This document shows, one piece after another, positions 17,187-25,250 of a stretch of DNA of 64,000 nucleotides. This DNA comes from Thermocrispum agreste DSM 44070 (GTDB taxonomy: Bacteria; Actinomycetota; Actinomycetes; Mycobacteriales; Pseudonocardiaceae), in NCBI RefSeq assembly GCF_000427905.1, contig NZ_KE386603.1:429332-493331 (forward strand). The letters are read 5' to 3'. Position numbers and translations under genes: made by a program. Every line of letters starts with the position of its first letter. Position 1 is the first letter of the stretch. The notes beneath the pieces are model-generated. The model saw only the letters and a list, made by a program, of their open reading frames with translations, searched no databases and was not told where the DNA came from.

Positions 17187-18713
17187 TCAGGACCGCGCGC
17201 CGGTGTCCTCGGGCACGGAGTAGGTCACGGTGTGCGGCTCGGTGAAGTCGAGCAGGCCCTCCACCCCGAGCTCGCGCCCGGTACCGCTGTGCCGGAAGCC
17301 GCCGAACGGAGCGCGGTCGTCCTGCGCCACGGCGTTGTGGTTGTTGACCCACACGGTCCCGGTGCGGAGTCGGTGCGCGGCCGTGGCGGCCCGATCCGGG
17401 TCCGCGGTCCACACCGACGAGCACAAACCGGCCCATTCGTCGTTGAGCCGGTCGATCAGGGCGTCTTCGTCGTCGAACGGGATGACCGGCAGCGCGGGTC
17501 CGAACTGCTCGGTGGTCACGATGCCGCTGTCGGCGTGCGGATCGAGCACCAGCATGGCGGGCAGGAAATAGCCGCCTGCGGACTCCGCCGCGGGATCGAC
17601 CGTGCCGAGTTCCCGTACCGGGTGCCCGGCGGCGCGCGCCTGGTCGCACAGCTCGCGCACCTTGTCGCGCTGCCGCGCGTTGTTGAGCGGTCCCATGGAC
17701 GTGCCGGGGTCGAGCCCGTTCCCGATGCGGTATCCGCCGAGGACGTCCGACATGCCGTCGAGCACCTCGTGGTACCGGCTGCGATGTACGTAGAGGCGTT
17801 TGATGCCCATGCACACCTGCCCGGAGGTCAGGAACGCGCCGGTGACCAGCTGTTGCACGGCGGCTTCGTCGAGAGTGGCGTCGTCGAGCACGACGGCGGG
17901 GTCGTTGCCGCCCAGTTCCAGCGTGACACGGGTGAGGTTCTTGGCCGCGGTGGTCATCATGTACTGGCCGGCGGCCGTGCTTCCGGTGAAGACGATCTTC
18001 TGGACCCGCCGGTCCTCGATCAGCGGCGCCACGGCGTCGTTGTCACCGGTGACCACGTTCAGCACGCCGGGCGGCAGCCCGCGCGCCAGCAGGCGCAGTG
18101 TCTCGACCACGGCAAGCGGGCTGGTCGGTGGTGGTTTGACGATCACCGGGTTCCCGGCCACCAGCGCGTAGGGCAGGCTGGCCGCCAAGATCGCCAGCGG
18201 CCAGTTGTACGGCACGACGATCGTGGTGACTCCCACCGGCAAGGCGTCCACCCGAGAGCGGAACGGCGGCAGCGACGGGGCCGGAGCTGTCGCGGACTCG
18301 GCGTCGTCGGTGGGGACCGGCAGATCCTGACTGGTGCCGAGCTGATCGGCCAGTGACGCGGCGAGCTGACACCGTGCGACGAACACGCCGAGTTCGATCT
18401 GCGCTTCCTGGAGCACTTTTCCGTTCTCGCGCGTCAGCAACTCGGCGCGTGCTTGCTCCTGGCCGAGGCCCTGCAGTGCCGAAGTGAGGATCCCGGCACG
18501 CTTGGCTGCGGACATCTCGCTCCAGATCGGCCACGCGGCGACCGCGGCGTCGACGGCGGCGGTGGCGTGCTCGCGCGTCGCCGCGGAGATGTACCCGACG
18601 ACTTCGTCCGGGGCCGCCGGGTTGCGTACCGGCTCTTGGCCGCCTGCCCGGATCTCTGCGCCGTCGATCAGCAGTTCGGTGTGGATCGGCTCGACGCCGG
18701 TGGAGGCTGACAT
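17187..18713 (-). CDS. NAD(P)-dependent aldehyde dehydrogenase
   Basis: 508-residue ALDH superfamily enzyme. The cofactor region is VVPYNWPLAI...KPPPTSPLA and FTGSTAAGQ; the general-base glutamate is in LELGGNDP and the nucleophile in SGQVCMGIKR. It oxidises an aldehyde to the acid. ATG 18713 with GGAG upstream is preferred over the longer frame to 18797, which has no family similarity. Upstream lies a 247-base gap with GC-rich tandem repeats. The neighbouring genes (methyltransferase, SDR) run in the same direction but are separated by long gaps. Confidence 0.88.
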   Translation of the reverse strand: MSASTGVEPIHTELLIDGAEIRAGGQEPVRNPAAPDEVVGYISAATREHATAAVDAAVAAWPIWSEMSAAKRAGILTSALQGLGQEQARAELLTRENGKVLQEAQIELGVFVARCQLAASLADQLGTSQDLPVPTDDAESATAPAPSLPPFRSRVDALPVGVTTIVVPYNWPLAILAASLPYALVAGNPVIVKPPPTSPLAVVETLRLLARGLPPGVLNVVTGDNDAVAPLIEDRRVQKIVFTGSTAAGQYMMTTAAKNLTRVTLELGGNDPAVVLDDATLDEAAVQQLVTGAFLTSGQVCMGIKRLYVHRSRYHEVLDGMSDVLGGYRIGNGLDPGTSMGPLNNARQRDKVRELCDQARAAGHPVRELGTVDPAAESAGGYFLPAMLVLDPHADSGIVTTEQFGPALPVIPFDDEDALIDRLNDEWAGLCSSVWTADPDRAATAAHRLRTGTVWVNNHNAVAQDDRAPFGGFRHSGTGRELGVEGLLDFTEPHTVTYSVPEDTGARS

Positions 18714-18805
18714 GGTCACTCCGTCCCGAAGCGGGTGGAGAAGCGGGTGGAAAGGGCTGTCCCCGCCTACCCGGGTGTGACCATGGGCGAAACGCATCCG
18801 AGGTG

Positions 18806-18880
18806 GCTGGGGTGGAGGGTGCCTGGGGTTGCTGGGGTGGAGGGTGCCTGGGGTTGCTGGGGGTGGAAGGCTTCCGGGGT
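18806..18880. repeat. 25-bp tandem repeat, about 2.6 copies
   Basis: Unit starting GCTGGGGTGGAGGGTGCCTG is present at 18806-18830 and 18831-18855 without change, then a diverged third copy from 18856. One strand is almost purely G/T/A with runs of GGGG, so a G-quadruplex could form upstream of the aldehyde dehydrogenase. The rest of 18714-18960 holds nothing else recognisable. Confidence 0.7.
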
Positions 18881-18960
18881 GGCTCAGGGGGAGGGCGCCC
18901 GGGAGTGAGCAGCGGCGGAAGAACGCCCGCGCTCCGAGGCGGGCGCTGGCGGGCCGGGTG

Positions 18961-19773
18961 TCAGCTCTTGGTGGCGATCGTGATCAAGTACTCCCAGTCG
19001 GCTGCCAGCGTGCCGTCTGTGGCCCGGTTCGCCTCGTCGGCCAGCGCAATCATGTCGGTGCGGAAGGCCGCACGCTCGTCCTCGTCCAGGCGGGCCGCGG
19101 CCATGTGGGTCGGGCCGTAGTGGGCGAGGAAGAAGTCCGCGAAGAACTCCGCGCTCGGGAAGCGCTGGGTCACCGTGGTCCTGGCGAAGCCGATGTCCGA
19201 GACGCGGTCGCCGAGCATCTCCGCCACGGTCGTTTCGTCGCCCCACCGCACGGGCGGCAGTGAGCCCGGGGGCGGTGCGGCGTGGGCGGCCACTGTCTGC
19301 AGCAACCGGCCGACGAATCCCGCCGCGGTCCAGTTGGCCAGGCCGATGCGCCCACCGGGTTTGGTGACCCGGACCAGCTCGTCGGCCGTGCGCTGGTGGT
19401 CGGCGGTGAACATGACGCCGATGGCCGACAGCGTGTAGTCGAACGAGGCGTCGTCGAACGGAAGGTTCTCGGCGTCGGCTTCCCGGAACTCGACCGCCAG
19501 GTCTTCGGCCGCCGCACGGCGCTGGGCGGCTTCGACCAGCACGGGGACGTAGTCGATGCCGGTCACGGCGCAGAACCTGCGCGCGGCGGACAACGCCACG
19601 TGTCCGGTGCCCGTCGCGACGTCCAGGACCCGCGCGCCGGGGCGCAGCTCGGTGACTTCGATCAGCGTCTCGGCGACCGGGACGGTGATCCAGGCGATCT
19701 TGCCGTAGTCGCCGCTGCTCCAGATCTTCTGTTGCTTGGCCTTGATCTCGTCGAAGGCGGTCGTGCTGGACAT
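18961..19773 (-). CDS. Class I SAM-dependent methyltransferase
   Basis: 270 residues of the UbiE/COQ5-like methyltransferase group. The SAM-binding motif VLDVATGTGHVALSAA is at about residues 49-64, the acidic loop is GIDYVPVLVEAA, and motif II/III regions follow (ADAENLPFDDASFDYTLS, TKPGGRIGLANWT). It probably methylates a small molecule. ATG 19773 has GGAGG a few bases upstream. No pathway partner is obvious. It lies between the aldehyde dehydrogenase and the SDR, all on the minus strand, with a 231-base gap before the SDR in which I see no features. Confidence 0.82.
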   Translation of the reverse strand: MSSTTAFDEIKAKQQKIWSSGDYGKIAWITVPVAETLIEVTELRPGARVLDVATGTGHVALSAARRFCAVTGIDYVPVLVEAAQRRAAAEDLAVEFREADAENLPFDDASFDYTLSAIGVMFTADHQRTADELVRVTKPGGRIGLANWTAAGFVGRLLQTVAAHAAPPPGSLPPVRWGDETTVAEMLGDRVSDIGFARTTVTQRFPSAEFFADFFLAHYGPTHMAAARLDEDERAAFRTDMIALADEANRATDGTLAADWEYLITIATKS

Positions 19774-20004
19774 GAGGATCCTCCGGCTTCCGCGTCACCC
19801 GCGGGGTGCGGGCAACGGCGTTCCCCCTGTGGTTCGCGGTCTGCCGTGCCGGAATTGCGCCTCGTCGTGGCTGGGCCGCTCATTGCTCTGGGTCGGCGCC
19901 TGCGGTAGGCCGAATGGGCGCGTGCCGCGTGGCGCGCGGCCGCCGGTCGTGGCCAGTGGCCACCGGCCAGGCAGGAGTCGTCCGATCGGGCGGGCGACGG
20001 GGAG

Positions 20005-20736
20005 TCACAGGCTCCAGCCGCCGTCGACGACCAGCACGGTACCCGTGCAGTACGTGGCGTCCTCGGCCAAGAAGACCGCCGCCGCGGCGATCTCGTCGGC
20101 GCTGCCGAACCGGCGCATGACGACGCGCTGGGCGATGCGCCGGCGCGAGGAGTCGGGAACTGCGGCGGTCATGTCGGTCTCCACGTAGCCGGGAGCGAGG
20201 ACGTTGACGCGGATCCCGTCGCGGCCCAGCTCCTTGGCCAACGACCTGGCGAAGCCGATGAGTGCCGCCTTGGCGCTGCCGTAAGCCGTGTCACCAGCGA
20301 AGCCGCGCAACCCCACCACCGACGAGATGAACGTGATGCTGGGGTTGGTGCCTTCGCGGAGCGCGGGAAGGGCCGCGCGGACCAGGTGCGCGTTACCGCC
20401 CACATTGGCTTCCAGCACGCCCCACCATTGCGTCGGATCGAGCGTGTCGACGCGGCCGCCTCGCCACATGCCTGCGTTGAGCACCAGGGCGTCCAGTCGC
20501 CCCCACTCGCGCAGGACGGAGCCGACGACCGAGTGTGCCGATTCAGGGTCGCCGAGCTGGAACGGCAGCGCCAAAGCTTGTACCGGTAGTTCGGTGCATA
20601 TCCGCTCGGCCTCGTCCCGGCTAGACCGATAGGTACAGGCGACGCGCAACTGGCGAGCGGACAGGGCCCGTGTGATCGCCGCGCCGATTCCCCGCGAACC
20701 GCCGGTGACCAGCGCTGTTCTCGGTGCGGACGACAA
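20005..20736 (-). CDS. Short-chain dehydrogenase/reductase (SDR)
   Basis: 243-residue classical SDR. TGGSRGIG (residues 11-18) binds NAD(P); LNAGM and the Ser139, Tyr152, Lys156 catalytic set (ISSVVG, AYGSAK) are intact, and the C-terminus has the usual PGYVETDM and VVDGGWSL. I start it at TTG 20736, which has GGAGG at 20741-20745; the longer ATG frame from 20796 would run through the operator. It is divergent from the zinc alcohol dehydrogenase, with the motif 2 operator (20748-20765) immediately upstream of its ribosome site. A 3- or 4-hydroxyacyl oxidoreductase role in the ABC/acyl-CoA regulon is plausible. Confidence 0.85.
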   Translation of the reverse strand: MSSAPRTALVTGGSRGIGAAITRALSARQLRVACTYRSSRDEAERICTELPVQALALPFQLGDPESAHSVVGSVLREWGRLDALVLNAGMWRGGRVDTLDPTQWWGVLEANVGGNAHLVRAALPALREGTNPSITFISSVVGLRGFAGDTAYGSAKAALIGFARSLAKELGRDGIRVNVLAPGYVETDMTAAVPDSSRRRIAQRVVMRRFGSADEIAAAAVFLAEDATYCTGTVLVVDGGWSL

Positions 20737-20747
20737 AGCTCCTCCAG

Positions 20748-20765
20748 GTACTGACTGATCGGTAC
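20748..20765. promoter_or_regulatory. Motif 2 operator between SDR and zinc alcohol dehydrogenase
   Basis: GTACTGACTGATCGGTAC, an 18-bp imperfect palindrome (consensus GTACYGAYYRRTCRGTAC). On the minus strand it reads GTACCGATCAGTCAGTAC and matches the site at 24129-24146 in 16 of 18 positions. A minus-strand TTGACA lies upstream (about 20791-20796). The site sits between the SDR -35 and its ribosome site, a repressor position. Confidence 0.65.
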
Positions 20766-20816
20766 AATCATTTCCCTCGCGAGACTTCGTTGTCAACGTG
20801 TCGAAAGGCGGCGGGT

Positions 20817-21836
20817 ATGCGCGCGGTGGTCTTACGCGGACCGGGCAACTACGAACTCGCCGACGTGGTGGAGCCAGGGCCAGGGCCGGGCGAAGTCCTC
20901 GTCGCGGTCGAGGCGTGCGGGGTGTGCGGCTCCGACGTGCACCTGGTGGATGGCAGCACCGTCGGCCGATACCCCGTGGTGCTCGGTCATGAAGCCGCGG
21001 GCCGGGTGGTGTCGTGTGGGCCAGGCGTCCACGGCGTCACCGAGGGGGTGCGGGTCGCCGTGCTGCCTTATGTCGGTTGTGGCACGTGCCGGCTCTGCTC
21101 CCTGGGGCAGGCGCAGGCGTGTGCCCGGCGGGACGTTCTCGGTGTCGATCGTGACGGTGCGCAGGCGGAGCTGGTCGTCGTTCCTGCCGAGTGCCTGGTG
21201 CCCCTGCCCGACGACGTACCGAGCGAAATCGGCGCGATCCTCACCGACGCGGTGGCCACACCGTGGCACGCGATCCGGAGGAGTGGGGTCGCGGCGGGGG
21301 ACCTGGTCGTCGTGCTGGGATTGGGCGGCCTCGGCATGCACACGGTGCAACTGCTGACCGAGATCGTCGGTTGTGCGGTCATCGGGGTGGATCCGCGACC
21401 GGAAGCGCGTCGGCGGGCGCTCCAGCTGGGCGCTCAGGCCGTCGTCGCCGATGCGGCGGACGTGGCGGCATCGGCCCGTGACGGCCGCGACGGCGCAGAC
21501 GCCGCTTTCGACATGGTGGGCTCGCCCGGCCTGATCGACACCGCGTTGCGCTGCTTGCGTCCGCAGGGGCGATGCGTCGTCGTGGGTATCACTCCTGACC
21601 GACTGCATCTGCGCATGCGCCAGGAAACCGTCGTCGCCCGCGAGCTGTCGCTGATCGGCAGTTTCGGAGCGACCCGGGCGGAAATCGAGGAACTTGCCGG
21701 ACTGGTGGCCGTCGGCCGTCTCGACCTTTCCCACAGCGTCAGCGGCCGTTTCCGGCCCGAGGACTTCGGCACCGCGCTCGAGGAAACCCGCGCCAAGCGA
21801 GCGGGTTCGGTGCGCGTCGTGATCACCTATTCCTGA
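20817..21836 (+). CDS. Zinc-dependent medium-chain alcohol dehydrogenase
   Basis: 339 residues. Catalytic zinc ligands are Cys37 (CGVCGSD) and His58-Glu59 (LGHEAAG). The structural zinc cluster is Cys88, Cys91, Cys94 and Cys102 (CGTCRLCSLGQAQAC). VLGLGGLGMHTVQ binds NAD(P). It resembles sorbitol/threonine-dehydrogenase-like and 6-hydroxycyclohexenecarboxyl-CoA-like members that oxidise secondary alcohols. ATG 20817 follows AAAGGCGG. Its stop overlaps the convergent TetR gene by 10 bases. The shared operator with the SDR suggests joint action on one hydroxyl/keto substrate. Confidence 0.88.
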   Translation: MRAVVLRGPGNYELADVVEPGPGPGEVLVAVEACGVCGSDVHLVDGSTVGRYPVVLGHEAAGRVVSCGPGVHGVTEGVRVAVLPYVGCGTCRLCSLGQAQACARRDVLGVDRDGAQAELVVVPAECLVPLPDDVPSEIGAILTDAVATPWHAIRRSGVAAGDLVVVLGLGGLGMHTVQLLTEIVGCAVIGVDPRPEARRRALQLGAQAVVADAADVAASARDGRDGADAAFDMVGSPGLIDTALRCLRPQGRCVVVGITPDRLHLRMRQETVVARELSLIGSFGATRAEIEELAGLVAVGRLDLSHSVSGRFRPEDFGTALEETRAKRAGSVRVVITYS

Positions 21837-22654
21837 TCCGCCTCGGCGGAATTCGGCTTGCGCTTTCCGGACCGCCGCTGTGTGGGCAGCAGCTGCCCGT
21901 ACAGTGCGATGTCGGTGATCTTGTCCGCCACTTGCTCCGGGGTCAGCGGGCCCTTCGTGGCGTCGAACCACACGTAGGTCCAGTTGAGCATGCCGAGCAC
22001 GCTCATCACGGCGACCGAATCGGCCGACCGGAAAACACCGGCGTCCACGCCTTCCTGCAGCACCTGGGCGAACAGGTCCTGGTGCTGATGGCGCAATTCC
22101 GCCAACTGCTTGGCCCGCTTGCCGGTCAGGGCGTGCATTTCCCGCAACACGACGATGACCTCGTCGCGCCGTGCGGCGATCGTCTTGATGTGTTCGCGGG
22201 CGAGCGCACGCAGCTTGTCGATCGGGTGCAGATCGGACTCGACCACCCGCTTGCCCCTGGCCAAGGCTTCCTCGACGTGCCGCTTGGACAAGTTGTACAG
22301 CAGGTCTTCCTTCGACCCGATGTGGTAGTAGAGCGCGCCGCGCTTGAGGCCCGCCGCATCCCCGAGTTCGGCCACCCCGGTGCCGTGGTAGCCCTTGCGA
22401 GCGAACACTTCGGCCGCGACGCGCAGAATGCGCTCGTGCGTGGATTCCTCCGCAGGTGCCTGGTCCTGCGCCCCTGCTTCCGGTGCGTGCCCGTCAGGCT
22501 GGGCGGTCGATTCTGCGGACGGTCTGCCCGGTACCGGGTCGGAATCGGCGGGGACGTCGTCGCCGATCGCGGTGTGCGGGAGTTCGGCCGGAGCCTGCGA
22601 CGATTCGGTCGTGGAGGTGGATCCGGCTGCGCGTACCCCCTGCTGCTTCGGCAT
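21827..22654 (-). CDS. TetR family regulator with long acidic N-terminal extension
   Basis: 275 residues. The first 70 or so are low-complexity, rich in Ala, Pro, Ser, Glu and Asp. The HTH then starts at HERILRVAAEVFARKG with recognition region AELGDAAGLKRGALYYHIGSKEDLL; the C-terminal part resembles TetR_C_33 domains of KstR2-type repressors that bind acyl-CoA thioesters. ATG 22654 has GAAGGTGAGGGG upstream. Motif 2 sites in three flanking intergenic regions, including one ahead of this gene, make it the likely autoregulated repressor of the SDR, alcohol dehydrogenase, racemase and ABC operon. The regulator-site link is inference. Confidence 0.85.
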   Translation of the reverse strand: MPKQQGVRAAGSTSTTESSQAPAELPHTAIGDDVPADSDPVPGRPSAESTAQPDGHAPEAGAQDQAPAEESTHERILRVAAEVFARKGYHGTGVAELGDAAGLKRGALYYHIGSKEDLLYNLSKRHVEEALARGKRVVESDLHPIDKLRALAREHIKTIAARRDEVIVVLREMHALTGKRAKQLAELRHQHQDLFAQVLQEGVDAGVFRSADSVAVMSVLGMLNWTYVWFDATKGPLTPEQVADKITDIALYGQLLPTQRRSGKRKPNSAEADQE

Positions 22655-22815
22655 GACCCCTCACCTTCTTGCTTTCGGCACCGCTCGTGGCGGCGCCTGG
22701 CCGATGCTCTCTCGTGATTTCACGGTACCGACGATGCCGCGTTTGCCTGCGCGGTTCGCACAAACCGCCCACGGCTGTCCGAAGATCGTTCCCGCGCGCC
22801 GTCACGCGTCGAAGT

Positions 22816-22833
22816 GTACCGATCGATCTGTCA
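22816..22833. promoter_or_regulatory. Motif 2 operator upstream of TetR
   Basis: GTACCGATCGATCTGTCA matches 13 of 18 positions of the motif read at 20748-20765 (minus strand). It lies 162-179 bases upstream of the TetR ATG and just past the end of the racemase gene, consistent with autoregulation. The remainder of 22655-22873 shows no other feature. Confidence 0.5.
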
Positions 22834-22873
22834 GCTTGCCCACTTTGGACGCTTTTTCGGCGGTGGTTGCCTG

Positions 22874-24061
22874 CTATCCGGACGCGCCGCGGTCGCCGGT
22901 GGCCAGTGCCCGCTCGATCTCCTCCTCGGTCAGCCCGATCTCGGCCAGGATCGCCCTGCCGTGCTCGCCCGGGCGCGGCGGCGGCTGGGGGGCTGTCGGC
23001 TGATCCTCGCTGAACCTCGGCGCGGGCGCGGGCTGGACGATGCCCGCCACGTCGACGAAGGTCCCCCTGGCCCGGTTGTGCGGATGCTGCACGGCTTCCC
23101 CGATGGGCAGCACCGGGGCGACGCAGGTGTCGGTGCCGCCCAGCAGGTCCAGCCAGTACTGGCGCGGCCGGCTGATGAAGACGTCCGCCAGGCGCTTGCG
23201 CAGTTTCGGCCAGTGCGCCCGGTCGGTGTGGCCGGCGAGGAACTCCGGGTCGTCGGCGAGCCCGAGCAGGTCGAGCAGCCTGTGGTAGAACTGCGGCTCG
23301 ATCGCACCCACGCTGAGGTACTTGCCGTCCGCGCACTCGTAGACCGCGTAGAAGTGCGCGCCACCGTCGAGCAGGTTGGATTCGCGTCGGTCGACCCAGC
23401 TGCCCTGTGCGCGCAGGCCGTGCAGGATCGTGGTCAGCAGTGCCGTGCCGTCGACGATGGAAGCGTCCACGACCTGGCCTTTTCCGGTTTCCCGCGCCCT
23501 CAGCAGCGCCGCGACGACGCCGAACGCCAGCAGCATGCCGCCCCCGCCGAAGTCGCCGACCAGGTTGAGCGGGATCACCGGCGGGCCGTCGCGGTGGCCG
23601 ATCGGATCCAGGCCGCCTGCCAGCGCGATGTAGTTGATGTCGTGACCGGCGCGCGATGCCAGCGGGCCGTGCTGTCCCCATCCGGTCATCCGGCCGTAGA
23701 CCAGCCGCGGGTTCCGCTCCAGGCACACGTCCGGTCCGAGTCCCAGGCGTTCGGTGACTCCCGGCCGGAACCCCTCGATGAGCACGTCGGCGCCGTCGAC
23801 CAGGCGCAGCACCGCGTCCCGGGCGGCGGGGCGTTTCAGGTCGAGTGCCACCGAGCGGCGCCCCCTGGCCAGCAGATCGTGCCGGTGGTCGAGCGGATTG
23901 CCCGCCGCGCGGCCCTCGGGCCGGTCGACCCGGATCACGTCTGCGCCCAGGTCGGCCAACAGCATGGCGCCGAACGGTGCCGGGCCCAAGCCGGCCAATT
24001 CGATCACCCGGACTCCGCGTAGCGGGCCCGCGGGTCCGGGGCGGTCAGCGGAGCGCGACAT
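22874..24061 (-). CDS. CaiB/BaiF CoA-transferase family, alpha-methylacyl-CoA racemase
   Basis: 395 residues. The early ELAGLGPAPFGAMLLADLGADVIRV block and YGRMTGWGQHGPLASRAGHDINYIALAG are hallmarks of the AMACR/MCR racemases rather than formyl- or carnitine-CoA transferases. Predicted catalytic residues are His140 (GHDINY) and Asp170 (LVGDFGGGG), with a Glu in the FYAVYECADGKY region. It interconverts (2R)- and (2S)-2-methylacyl-CoA so that beta-oxidation can proceed. ATG 24061 with GGAGG is clear. It is divergent from the ABC operon and shares the operator at 24129-24146, implying that the imported compound yields a 2-methyl-branched acyl-CoA. Confidence 0.87.
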   Translation of the reverse strand: MSRSADRPGPAGPLRGVRVIELAGLGPAPFGAMLLADLGADVIRVDRPEGRAAGNPLDHRHDLLARGRRSVALDLKRPAARDAVLRLVDGADVLIEGFRPGVTERLGLGPDVCLERNPRLVYGRMTGWGQHGPLASRAGHDINYIALAGGLDPIGHRDGPPVIPLNLVGDFGGGGMLLAFGVVAALLRARETGKGQVVDASIVDGTALLTTILHGLRAQGSWVDRRESNLLDGGAHFYAVYECADGKYLSVGAIEPQFYHRLLDLLGLADDPEFLAGHTDRAHWPKLRKRLADVFISRPRQYWLDLLGGTDTCVAPVLPIGEAVQHPHNRARGTFVDVAGIVQPAPAPRFSEDQPTAPQPPPRPGEHGRAILAEIGLTEEEIERALATGDRGASG

Positions 24062-24128
24062 GGCGGCCTCCTTCGTCGGGGACTACCGAATCGAGTGAAA
24101 GGGTGTCTTGACTCACGTCCGACTTAGT

Positions 24129-24146
24129 GTACCGTTCGGTCAGTAC
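24129..24146. promoter_or_regulatory. Motif 2 operator between racemase and ABC operon
   Basis: GTACCGTTCGGTCAGTAC, an 18-bp palindrome-like site 52-69 bases before the permease ATG (24198) and 68-85 bases before the racemase ATG (24061). It agrees in 16 of 18 positions with the site at 20748-20765. A TTGACT lies at 24108-24113, but no convincing -10 box is spaced from it. Confidence 0.65.
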
Positions 24147-24197
24147 AAAAGTACGTCACCCGAAACGACCTTCTCCACGGATCGCCTGGGAGTGCGA

Positions 24198-25196
24198 ATG
24201 GGAGCGGTTCTGGCGAAAGCTCGGGCCGACGGCCGGTTCCGGTTGTCGCAGGAGCAGATCATTCTCATCGTCGTGGCGTCGCTGTTCGTGGTGTTCAGCG
24301 TCCTGCTGGACGGGTTCTTCACCGCGGACAACCTGCTGAACCTGCTCCGCAGCGTTTCCTCACTCGGCATCCTGAGCGTGGCGATGGCGGTCGTGGTGAT
24401 CGCCCGGGGGATGGATTTGTCTCTGGTGGCGTCGATGGGCGTGAGCACCGCGATCGCCATTCAGCTCATGCGCTCGGAACTGAGCACGCCGGAAGCCCTG
24501 CTGATCGGCCTGGGCATCGTGCTGCTGCTCGGTGCGATCAACGGTTTCCTGATCGCGTTCGTGGAGATTCCCGCGCTGTTCGCCACGTTGGCTTCCGGAT
24601 TGTTGATCTACGGCGTGGCGCGCACGCTGGTACTCGACGGCTTGATCGTCGAGCTGCCGCCGGACCGGGAGTTCGTGCGCTGGCTGGGGCAGGGCGTGGT
24701 GTTCGGCATTCCCGCGCCGATCGTGATCTTCGCCGTTGTGGCCCTGGTGGCGCACTTCTTGCTCAGCCGTACCAGGACCGGCCGATTCATCTACGCGCAC
24801 GGTGACAATGCGGGCGCCGCGGCGCTGACCGGCATTCCGGTCCGCCCGCTCACCTTGATCGAGTACATGATCGCCGGTGCGATCGGCTTCTGCGGCGGGC
24901 TGGTCATGGCCGGATCGGTCGGCGGATTCAACACCCAGATCATCGACGGGTCGCTGATCTACGACGTGCTGCTGGTGGTCGTCGTCGGCGGCATCAGCCT
25001 GGTGGGTGGCCGCGGCGGGGTGCTGTCCGTACTGGCGGGCACCGCACTGATCGGCGTGATGCTCAACGGAATGACGATCTTGAACATGAACACCCACGAA
25101 AAGGACATCGTCAAAGGGCTGATCCTGCTGGCCGCACTGGTCCTGGACAACCGGCTGCACCCCCGAGACGAAGAAACGGTTCGGCAAGGCGACTGA
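24198..25196 (+). CDS. Ribose-type ABC transporter permease
   Basis: 332-residue integral membrane protein of the RbsC/BPD_transp_2 family, with about eight or more hydrophobic segments. Family blocks include VVIARGMDLSLVASMG, ALLIGLGIVLLLGAINGFLIA and the C-terminal VVVGGISLVGGRGG. It forms half of the transmembrane pore. ATG 24198 has GGGAG at 24188-24192; the longer frame to 24108 would start inside the promoter. First gene of an operon running to 35550. Its partner permease is the fusion protein at 26473. Confidence 0.86.
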   Translation: MGAVLAKARADGRFRLSQEQIILIVVASLFVVFSVLLDGFFTADNLLNLLRSVSSLGILSVAMAVVVIARGMDLSLVASMGVSTAIAIQLMRSELSTPEALLIGLGIVLLLGAINGFLIAFVEIPALFATLASGLLIYGVARTLVLDGLIVELPPDREFVRWLGQGVVFGIPAPIVIFAVVALVAHFLLSRTRTGRFIYAHGDNAGAAALTGIPVRPLTLIEYMIAGAIGFCGGLVMAGSVGGFNTQIIDGSLIYDVLLVVVVGGISLVGGRGGVLSVLAGTALIGVMLNGMTILNMNTHEKDIVKGLILLAALVLDNRLHPRDEETVRQGD

Positions 25197-25250
25197 AAGC
25201 CTCGATCACCCATCACTCACCCCGGAGGTCATTGCGACAAGGAGGTCGTC

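Noticed and set aside
20748-24146. KstR or KstR2 operators (cholesterol regulon)
   Set aside because: The repeated sequence GTACCG...CGGTAC-like differs from the TnnAAC/GTT and CAAG/CTTG cores of those motifs, although the racemase and TetR type had suggested steroid catabolism.
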